This document shows, piece after piece, positions 57,644 through 64,000 of a DNA stretch of 64,000 nt. Within the stretch, counting starts at the first letter, position 1, and each line of letters starts with the position of its first letter. The notes under the pieces were generated by a model. It saw only the letters and a program-made list of their open reading frames with translations, did no database searches and was not told the origin of the DNA. Source of the stretch: JBEVJK01 sp963791325 (GTDB lineage: Bacteria > Pseudomonadota > Alphaproteobacteria > Rhizobiales > Rhizobiaceae); contig CAWBRU010000022.1 in assembly GCA_963791325.1 (NCBI GenBank), forward strand, positions 248,001-312,000. The letters run 5' to 3'. A program made the translations under genes and the position numbers.

Positions 57644-60112
57644 TTAAACGGGTACGTTCCAGATTTCGTTGCTGTATTGGCGAATGGTGCGGTCCGAGGA
57701 GAACCAGCCCATGCGCGCGACATTGTGAATGGCCATCGATCCCCAGGCCGGGCTGTCGCGCCAGATCTGGTCGACCTTGCGCTGGGCGGCCGCATAGGCG
57801 TCGAAATCGGCCGCAACCATGAACCAGTCATGGTCATAGAGCCCGTTGATCAGATCGCGGTAGCGATCGGGCTGGTCGGGCGAGAACACGCCGGAATCGA
57901 TCGCCGACAGCGCCTGCATGAGCTCTGGCGAGTTCTCGATCACGGCGCGCGGCTGGTAGCCGCCCGCCCGGCGCTCGGCCACCTCCTCGGTGGTCAGGCC
58001 GAAGATGACGATGTTGTCGTCGCCGACCTGCTCCTTGATCTCGACATTGGCGCCGTCCAGCGTACCGATGGTGACCGCGCCGTTGAGCGCGAACTTCATG
58101 TTGCCGGTGCCGGAAGCTTCCATGCCGGCGGTCGAGATCTGCTCGGAGAGATCGGCCGCCGGCACCATAATCTCGGCCAGGCTGACATTGTAGTTGGGGA
58201 TGAACACAAGCTTGAGCAGCCCGCGCACCGCCGGGTCGCGGTTGATCACCCGGGCGACGTCGTTGGCCAGTTTGATGATCAGCTTGGCGTTGTGATAGCT
58301 GGGCGCGGCCTTGCCGCCGAAGAACTTCACCCGCGGCATCCAGTCCTTCTCGGGATGGGAGCGGATCTGGTCGTAGAGTGCCACCGCCTCGATGATGTTG
58401 AGCAGCTGGCGCTTGTATTCATGGATGCGCTTGATCTGAATATCGAACAGCGCCGACGGGTCGATGCGGATGCCGAGCCGCTCGCCGACCAGGTAGGACA
58501 GCCGTTCCTTGTTGGTGCGCTTGACCGCGGCAAAGCGCTCGCGGAAGCCGGCATCGTCGGCGAAGCGGTCAAGCTCCGCCAGCTGGTTGATGTCGTCGAG
58601 GAAGCCGTCGCCGATCGTGTCGCGCGCCAGCTGGGTCAGCCCGGGGTTGCATTGCAGCAGCCAGCGGCGCGGGGTGATGCCGTTGGTCTTGTTGTTGATG
58701 CGCTCGGGATAGAGCTTGTGCAGGTCGGCAAACACCGTGTTCTTCATCAGCTCGGTGTGCAGCGCCGAGACACCGTTGATCGAATGCGAGCCGGCAAAGG
58801 CGAGATTGCCCATCCTGACGCGCCGGTCGGCGCCTTCATGAATCAGCGAGATGTTACTGATCTGCCCGCCGTCGAAGCGGTCGGCCGCGCGCGCCTCGAG
58901 CAGGATCTGGGCGTTGATGGCATAGATGATCTGCATGTGGCGCGGCAAAAGCCGCTCGAACAGCGGCACCGGCCAGCTCTCCAGCGCCTCCGGCAGCAGC
59001 GTGTGGTTGGTGTAGGCGAAGGTCTTCTTGGTCAGGTCCCAGGCGGTGTCGAAGTCGATCCCGTGGACGTCCATCAGAAGCCGCATCAGCTCGGCGACGG
59101 CGACTGCCGGATGGGTGTCGTTGAGATGGATCGCGGCCTTGTCGGGCAGCGACATCAGCTCGCCATACTGGCTGAGATGGCGCTGCATGATGTCCTGGAG
59201 CGAGGCGGAGGAGAAGAAATACTCCTGCCGCAGCCTGAGCTCCTGCCCGGCCAGGTGGGAATCGGCCGGGTAGAGCACCTGGGCGAGCACTTCGGCCTTG
59301 TTGCTTTCGCGCAGCGCGCCGATGTGGTCGCCGGCGTTGAAGGCGTCGAGCAGGATCGGGTCGACCGACATCGCCGACCATAACCTGAGCGTGTTGACGC
59401 GGTTGCCGCGCCAGCCGACGACCGGCGTATCATAGGCGACGGCCAGCACCCGCTCCTGCGGCTTCCAGACATGGCGCTCGAGCCGCCCGTCCTTGGAGGT
59501 GACGCTTTCGACGGCGCCGCCGAAGCCGACCTCGAAGGAGCGCTCGCGGCGCTCGAACTCCCAGGGATTGCCGTGCTCGAGCCAGGTCTCGGGCAGCTCG
59601 ACCTGCCAGCCGTCGGAAAACTCCTGGCGGAACAGGCCATGGACGTAGCGGATGCCGTAGCCATGCGCCGGCACATCGACGGTCGCCATGCTCTCCATGA
59701 AGCAGGCCGCAAGCCGGCCGAGGCCGCCATTGCCCAGCGCGGCGTCGGGCTCGAGCCGCGCAATCACGTCGAGCTCGACGCCCAGCTGGGACAGCGCCTC
59801 GCGCATGTTTTCGTAGATGCCGATGTTGGAAAAGGCATCGCGCATCAGCCGGCCGATCAGGAACTCCAGCGACAGATAGTAGACCCGCTTCTCCTGCTTC
59901 TCATAAGCTTCCTTGGTCGACGCGATCCAGCGTTCGATGATGCGGTCGCGCACCACCTTGATGGCGGCGGTCAGCCAGTCATGCGGGGTCGCCACGCTGG
60001 CGTCCTTGCCCAGCCGGTAGGTGAGGCTTTCCAGGATCTCGGTGGCCAGCGATTTGGGGTCGGTGTCGTCCAGGACGGATTCCAGGATCTTGTTGTTCGG
60101 CTTATGGTTCAT
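57644..60112 (-). CDS. glgP: glycogen phosphorylase
   Basis: The 822-residue GT35 enzyme releases glucose 1-phosphate from glycogen. The PLP lysine lies in EASGTGNMKFALNG; GNGGLGRLAACF and NGITPRRWL are also typical. The ATG at 60112 has GGA six bases upstream; a TTG two codons further up (60118) is an alternative. First gene of the glg operon, 59 bases before glgB. Confidence 0.95.
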   Translation of the reverse strand: MNHKPNNKILESVLDDTDPKSLATEILESLTYRLGKDASVATPHDWLTAAIKVVRDRIIERWIASTKEAYEKQEKRVYYLSLEFLIGRLMRDAFSNIGIYENMREALSQLGVELDVIARLEPDAALGNGGLGRLAACFMESMATVDVPAHGYGIRYVHGLFRQEFSDGWQVELPETWLEHGNPWEFERRERSFEVGFGGAVESVTSKDGRLERHVWKPQERVLAVAYDTPVVGWRGNRVNTLRLWSAMSVDPILLDAFNAGDHIGALRESNKAEVLAQVLYPADSHLAGQELRLRQEYFFSSASLQDIMQRHLSQYGELMSLPDKAAIHLNDTHPAVAVAELMRLLMDVHGIDFDTAWDLTKKTFAYTNHTLLPEALESWPVPLFERLLPRHMQIIYAINAQILLEARAADRFDGGQISNISLIHEGADRRVRMGNLAFAGSHSINGVSALHTELMKNTVFADLHKLYPERINNKTNGITPRRWLLQCNPGLTQLARDTIGDGFLDDINQLAELDRFADDAGFRERFAAVKRTNKERLSYLVGERLGIRIDPSALFDIQIKRIHEYKRQLLNIIEAVALYDQIRSHPEKDWMPRVKFFGGKAAPSYHNAKLIIKLANDVARVINRDPAVRGLLKLVFIPNYNVSLAEIMVPAADLSEQISTAGMEASGTGNMKFALNGAVTIGTLDGANVEIKEQVGDDNIVIFGLTTEEVAERRAGGYQPRAVIENSPELMQALSAIDSGVFSPDQPDRYRDLINGLYDHDWFMVAADFDAYAAAQRKVDQIWRDSPAWGSMAIHNVARMGWFSSDRTIRQYSNEIWNVPV

Positions 60113-60244
60113 CAGCAATCCATGTTCGGCGGCCGCACGCGCGGCCGCTCATATGAGGCTCAAGGCAGCTCCCGCACGGAAATTAGCGGGGAAGCCGCAG
60201 GTTGCAACGTCAAATCGCCGCGTCGCCCCGCCGCACCGGGCGGC

Positions 60245-61027
60245 TCAGGCTGCGAGCGCCTCTTCGGGCGGCTTCTTGGCTCCCGTCATGAAGGCGACCG
60301 CATCCGACATCTCATATTGCTTGGGGTCGATGACAGTGAGACGGCGGCCCAGGCGGTGGATGTGAATGCGGTCGGCGACCTCGAAGACATGCGGCATGTT
60401 GTGCGAGATCAGGACAATCGGCAGCCCTCGTTTCTTGACGTCGAGGATCAGCTCGAGCACTCGGCGCGATTCCTTGACGCCGAGCGCGGCGGTCGGCTCG
60501 TCCATGATCACCACCTTGGAGCCGAATGCGGCGGCGCGCGCCACGGCCACGCCCTGGCGCTGGCCGCCGGACAGCGTCTCGACCGCCTGGCCGATGTTCT
60601 GGATGGTCATCAGCCCGAGTTCGGTGAGCTTGGCGCGCGCCCGCTTCTCCATCGCCGGGCGGTCGAGCATGCGCAGCCACTCGCCGAGGAAGCCCGGCCG
60701 CCGCAGTTCGCGGCCGAGGAACATGTTGTCGGCGATCGACAGGGCCGGCGACAGCGCCAGGTTCTGGTAGACGCATTCGATACCGGCGTCGCGGGCCTCC
60801 ATCGGCGAGCGGAAATGGATCGGCTTGCCCTCCAGCCGCATCTCCCCCTCGTCGGGATGGATGGCGCCGGAGATCGCCTTGATCAGCGACGACTTGCCGG
60901 CACCGTTGTCGCCGATGACGGCAAGCACCTCGCCCGGATAGAGGTCGAAATCGGCATGATCGAGGGCGGTGACGCGGCCATAGCGCTTGACCAGCCCGCG
61001 GGCGGTGAGGATGGGTTCCCGGGTCAT
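60245..61027 (-). CDS. frcA: fructose ABC transporter ATP-binding protein
   Basis: The 260-residue single-domain ATPase matches my memory of Sinorhizobium FrcA along its length: EPILTARGLVKRYGRVTALD, GDNGAGKSSLIKAISGAI, ECVYQNLALSPALSIADNMF, ETLSGGQRQGVAVARAAAFG, VVIMDEPTAALGVKESRRVL. The ATG overlaps the frcC stop (TGATG). In the reference operon the fructokinase gene frcK follows; here glgP comes next. Confidence 0.85.
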   Translation of the reverse strand: MTREPILTARGLVKRYGRVTALDHADFDLYPGEVLAVIGDNGAGKSSLIKAISGAIHPDEGEMRLEGKPIHFRSPMEARDAGIECVYQNLALSPALSIADNMFLGRELRRPGFLGEWLRMLDRPAMEKRARAKLTELGLMTIQNIGQAVETLSGGQRQGVAVARAAAFGSKVVIMDEPTAALGVKESRRVLELILDVKKRGLPIVLISHNMPHVFEVADRIHIHRLGRRLTVIDPKQYEMSDAVAFMTGAKKPPEEALAA

Positions 61028-62112
61028 CAGCCTGCTACCTTCCTGATCCATTGGTCGATCGCGACCGCGATGATGATCAACATGCCGATCAGCAGATAGG
61101 TCCATTGCGGGTCGGTCCCGATCAGCCTGAGACCGAGCGAGAATACGCCGACGATCAGCGCGCCGAACAGCATGCCGAGCAGCGAGCCGCGGCCGCCGAA
61201 CAGCGATATGCCGCCGATCACCACCGCGGTGATCGATTCGATGTTGGCGAACTGGCCGGAGGTCGGCGACACCGAGCCCAGCCGGCCGATCAGCACCCAG
61301 CCGGCAAAGGCGCAGATGATGCCGGACAGCATGTAGACCGAGACCAGCATCTTCTTGACGCTGACGCCGGAAAGCTGGGCCGCCTCGGCGTCGTCGCCGA
61401 CTGCATAGACGTGGCGGCCCCAGGCGGTGTGGTTGAGCACATACCAAAGGATCAACACCAACAGCACCATGGCGACCACGCCGTAGGTGAAGACGGCGTT
61501 GCCGATCTTGAAATTGGCCCCGAAGGCGTGGAGCAGGGGCGCCTGGGCGGCGATGTCCTGGGAGCGGATCGTCTCGTTGGCCGAATACAGGAAGTTGGCG
61601 GCCAGCACGATCTGCCACGTTCCGAGCGTGACGATGAAGGGCGGCAGGCGCATATACGCCACCAGCGCGCCGTTGAGCCAGCCGCAGAAGGCGCCGACGA
61701 TGAAGCCGCACAGGATGGCGAGCGGCGCCGGCATGCCGTAGTGGAATACGAACTGGCCCATGATCACCGACGACAGCACCATGATGGCGCCGACGGAGAG
61801 GTCGATACCGGCGGTCAGGATGACCAGCGTCTGGGCGGCGCCGACGATGCCGACCACGGCCGTCTGCTGAAGGATCAGCGTCATCGAGAAGGCGGAGAAG
61901 AACTTGCCGCCGACCAGGACGCCGAAGATCGCGATCGACAGCACCAGCACGATGAGCGGGACGGCCGCCGGATTGGAGTGCAGGAAATGCTGCAGCCGCT
62001 CGAGCGGCGTCTTGGCGTGGGTGTCGAAACTGGCAACGGAGGTATCGCTGCCCGACAGGACCTTCTCGAATTCCTGCGGCTGTCCCCGGCCGCTTGCCGT
62101 GGCATCGCTCAT
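61027..62112 (-). CDS. frcC: fructose ABC transporter permease
   Basis: The 361-residue RbsC-like permease shows QEFEKVL near the N-terminus, TSVASFDTHAKTPLERLQHF, LTAGIDLSVGAIMVLSSVIM and AVVIGGISLFGGRGSLLG. This agrees with FrcC of Sinorhizobium in length and sequence as I recall it. ATG 62112 has AAGGA upstream; the TTG above it is less likely. About ten membrane helices. Confidence 0.85.
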   Translation of the reverse strand: MSDATASGRGQPQEFEKVLSGSDTSVASFDTHAKTPLERLQHFLHSNPAAVPLIVLVLSIAIFGVLVGGKFFSAFSMTLILQQTAVVGIVGAAQTLVILTAGIDLSVGAIMVLSSVIMGQFVFHYGMPAPLAILCGFIVGAFCGWLNGALVAYMRLPPFIVTLGTWQIVLAANFLYSANETIRSQDIAAQAPLLHAFGANFKIGNAVFTYGVVAMVLLVLILWYVLNHTAWGRHVYAVGDDAEAAQLSGVSVKKMLVSVYMLSGIICAFAGWVLIGRLGSVSPTSGQFANIESITAVVIGGISLFGGRGSLLGMLFGALIVGVFSLGLRLIGTDPQWTYLLIGMLIIIAVAIDQWIRKVAG

Positions 62113-62214
62113 CGTCAATCCTTCCGCGCAGCCAATGCGCTTTGCTGGTTGTCGGAGGCGGCCCGCAGAGGCCGTCTCCAGTTTGCCGTAACGGCGGGAG
62201 TCAAACGCTGCGGC

Positions 62215-63250
62215 TCAGCCCCAGCACTTGTCGAGGCCGGCCTTGGTGTCGATCGATTCGACCCCGGAGGCGGGCTTGTCGGTGACCAGCGTGGCACCGG
62301 TGTCGAAGAACTGCTTGCCTTCGGTCGCCTTCGGCTTCTCGCCGCCGTCGGCGAACTTCTTGATCGCTTCGATGCCCATCGAGGCCATCAGCAGCGGGTA
62401 TTGCTGCGAGGTCGCGCCGATCACGCCCTCGGCGACGTTCTTGACGCCCGGGCAGCCGCCGTCGACCGAGACGATCAGCACATTGCCTTCCATGCCGACC
62501 GCCTTCAGCGCCTCATAGGCGCCGGCGGCCGACGGCTCGTTGATGGTGTAGACGACGTTGATGCTCGGGTCCTTCTGCAGGCAATTCTCCATTGCCTTGC
62601 GCCCGCCTTCCTCGTTGCCGTTGGTGACGTCGTGACAGACGTTGCCTGGCATCATCCTCGTCGCCGATCTTGTTGGCGTCCTTGGTGTCGATGCCGAAGC
62701 CCTTCATGAAGCCCTGGTCGCGCAGAACGTCGACGGTCGGCTGGCTGGGATTGAGGTCCATATAGGCGATCTTGGCGTCCTTGGCCTTGTCGCCCAAGGT
62801 GGCGGCCGCCCACGAGCCGATCAGCTGGCCGGCCTTGAAATTGTCGGTGGCGAAGGTGGCGTCGGCGGCGTCGATCGGCTCAAGCGGCGTGTCGAGCGCA
62901 ATCACCAGGATGCCGGCGTCACGCGCCTTCTTGACCGAGTCGACGATCGCCTTGGAGTCGGACGGCACCAGGAGGATGCCCTTGGCGCCGTCGGCGATGC
63001 AGGACTCGATCGCCGCGACCTGGCTCTCATTGTCGCCGTCGATCTTGCCGGCATAGGCCTTGAGAGTGACGCCGAGCTCCTTGGCCTTGGCGGTCGCGCC
63101 TTCCTTCATCTTGACGAAGAACGGGTTGGTGTCGGTCTTGGTGATCAGGCAGGCGCCGACATCGGCCGCAAGAGCCGGCGCGGCAAACGCGCTCGCAGCT
63201 GCAGCGGCAGCGCCGAAGACGCAGGATTTCAACAACGAAGCTTTGGTCAC
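62215..63250 (-). pseudogene. frcB: fructose ABC transporter binding protein, frameshifted
   Basis: The 344-residue product has a signal peptide (VTKASLLKSCVFGAAAAAAS AFAAPALAA) and the fold of the ribose/fructose binding proteins (ACLITKTDTNPFFVKMKEGA, CHDVTNGNEEGGRKAMENCL, SVDGGCPGVKNVAEG). The frame is shifted by +1 near 62648 (GATGCCAGGCAACG with one C too many). GTG 63250 follows GGGAGG; the 15 codons upstream are not part of it. The surroundings fit frcB. Confidence 0.85.
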
Positions 63251-63367
63251 GGTGATCCTCCCAGTGAACAGGCGTTGGATGGCTATGGCAGCCATCGGTC
63301 ATGCATTGGCTCCTCACACCGGCCATATGCAAAATTGACGAAACACCAAATTGCACCCCAAGTCAAT

Positions 63368-63390
63368 TATTAAATCACTCTTATTTAATA
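63368..63390. promoter_or_regulatory. ROK-regulator operator-like palindrome
   Basis: TATTAAAT and ATTTAATA are exact inverted repeats separated by CACTCTT (7 bases), within the otherwise GC-rich divergent region between frcB and the ROK gene. Operators of ROK proteins such as NagC and Mlc are AT-rich inverted repeats of this type. A candidate minus-strand -10 (TTTAAT) with CTGTCA 17 bases upstream overlaps it, which fits repression of frcBCA. Confidence 0.6.
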
Positions 63391-63457
63391 TTGACAGGAA
63401 TGCCTCGCCGGCGCCATTCTCGCCGGCCAAATGCAGATACGGGGAACGGAGGCGTCG

Positions 63458-64000
63458 GTGGAAACCGGCAATCTCTCAGCGCGTGCTCCCGGCTTGGCAG
63501 AGGAACGCCTGCGGCGCGGCACCAACCAGAGCCGGATGCGCGATTCCAACGAGCGCCTGGTGCTGTCGCTGGTGCGTCAGCACGGCAGCCTGTCGAAGAC
63601 CGAGATCGCGCGGATTACCGGGCTCTCGGCGCAGACGGTGTCGGTGATCATGCGCGAGCTCGAAGAAGAAGGGCTGCTGTTGCGCCAGGATCCGGTGCGT
63701 GGTCGCGTCGGACAGCCGTCGATCCCGATGGCGCTCAATCCGGACGGCGCCTATTTCCTCGGCTTGAAGATCGGCCGCCGCAGCGCCGAGCTGGTGCTGA
63801 TCGATTTCCTCGGCGCGGTGCGCGGCGCGCGCCAGGCCTCCTACCGCTATCCAGCGCCGCATGAGACCCTGGCCTTCCTGCGCAGCGGCATTGCCGCGCT
63901 GCGCGCCGAGCTCAGCGCCGAGCAGGACAAGCGCATCGCCGGGCTCGGCATCGCCATGCCGTTCGAGCTGTGGAACTGGGCCGACACGGCGGATGCGCCG
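63458..64000 (+). CDS. ROK family transcriptional regulator (partial)
   Basis: The first 181 residues are in the window. They hold a winged helix-turn-helix (NERLVLSLVRQHGSLSKTEI, followed by ARITGLSAQTVSVIMRELEE) and the beginning of the ROK sugar-kinase-like domain (FLGLKIGRRSAELVLIDFLG). GTG 63458 has GGAGG at normal distance and is preferred over ATG 63431. It is divergent from frcBCA and so is the likely repressor of it, like FrcR in Sinorhizobium; this role is inferred. Confidence 0.88.
   Translation, partial: METGNLSARAPGLAEERLRRGTNQSRMRDSNERLVLSLVRQHGSLSKTEIARITGLSAQTVSVIMRELEEEGLLLRQDPVRGRVGQPSIPMALNPDGAYFLGLKIGRRSAELVLIDFLGAVRGARQASYRYPAPHETLAFLRSGIAALRAELSAEQDKRIAGLGIAMPFELWNWADTADAP

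Overview
The window looks like chromosomal or megaplasmid DNA of a Rhizobiales alphaproteobacterium, most like Mesorhizobium or a close Phyllobacteriaceae relative. This is inferred from the high GC content, a DUF982 protein, two copies of a RIME-like intergenic repeat, an frcBCA-type fructose transporter next to a ROK regulator, a y4hA-like cation transporter, and the abundance of sugar, peptide and sugar-acid ABC transporters. I saw no rRNA, tRNA, CRISPR array, phage or intact insertion sequence.

Region by region. 1-7.1 kb: the end of one carbohydrate ABC transporter (two permeases), an MBL-fold hydrolase, a frameshifted SDR, and a second carbohydrate ABC transporter on the minus strand (binding protein, two permeases, ATPase; one permease frameshifted). 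7.4-17.5 kb: an unusual catabolic-looking set made of a D-aminoacylase-like amidohydrolase, a two-subunit gluconate-2-dehydrogenase-like GMC oxidoreductase, a threonine-synthase-like PLP enzyme, a LacI regulator, a class I/II aminotransferase, an IclR remnant, a glutamate-1-semialdehyde-aminomutase-like enzyme and an aldo/keto reductase. 17.5-24.2 kb: a PhoD-type phosphatase, a cobalt-type nitrile hydratase operon (alpha, beta, accessory), a PaiB-like protein, a periplasmic ClpP-fold protein, a SnoaL-like protein and tiny membrane proteins. 24.3-28.8 kb: a ribose-type ABC operon broken by about 28 single-base indels. 28.8-31.3 kb: a PhyH-like dioxygenase flanked by two long non-coding stretches. 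31.3-37.3 kb: a GntR regulator, an enolase-superfamily dehydratase and a ribose-type ABC transporter, then a small protein, a cupin and a 27-residue membrane peptide. 37.4-41.6 kb: UxaA/GarD-type dehydratase, an SDR lacking the catalytic Tyr, a Ca2+/cation antiporter and a DUF982 protein. 41.8-47.1 kb: an oligopeptide ABC operon with a fused OppDF ATPase. 47.3-60.1 kb: a complete glycogen metabolism operon (glgP, glgB, glgC, glgA, pgm, glgX, GH13 glucosidase). 60.2-64 kb: frcA, frcC, frcB and a divergent ROK regulator with a strong operator-like palindrome between them.

The genes suggest a versatile soil or plant-associated heterotroph that imports many sugars, sugar acids and peptides and stores carbon as glycogen; the fructose uptake operon sits directly upstream of the glycogen operon on the same strand. 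A technical theme is frameshifts: the five isolated ones (in the SDR, a permease, pgm, glgB and frcB) are all +1, and the cluster at 24.3-28.8 kb is also strongly biased to +1 (about 24 of 28). The protein sequences between the shifts remain well conserved. Sequencing or assembly error is therefore at least as likely as real decay.
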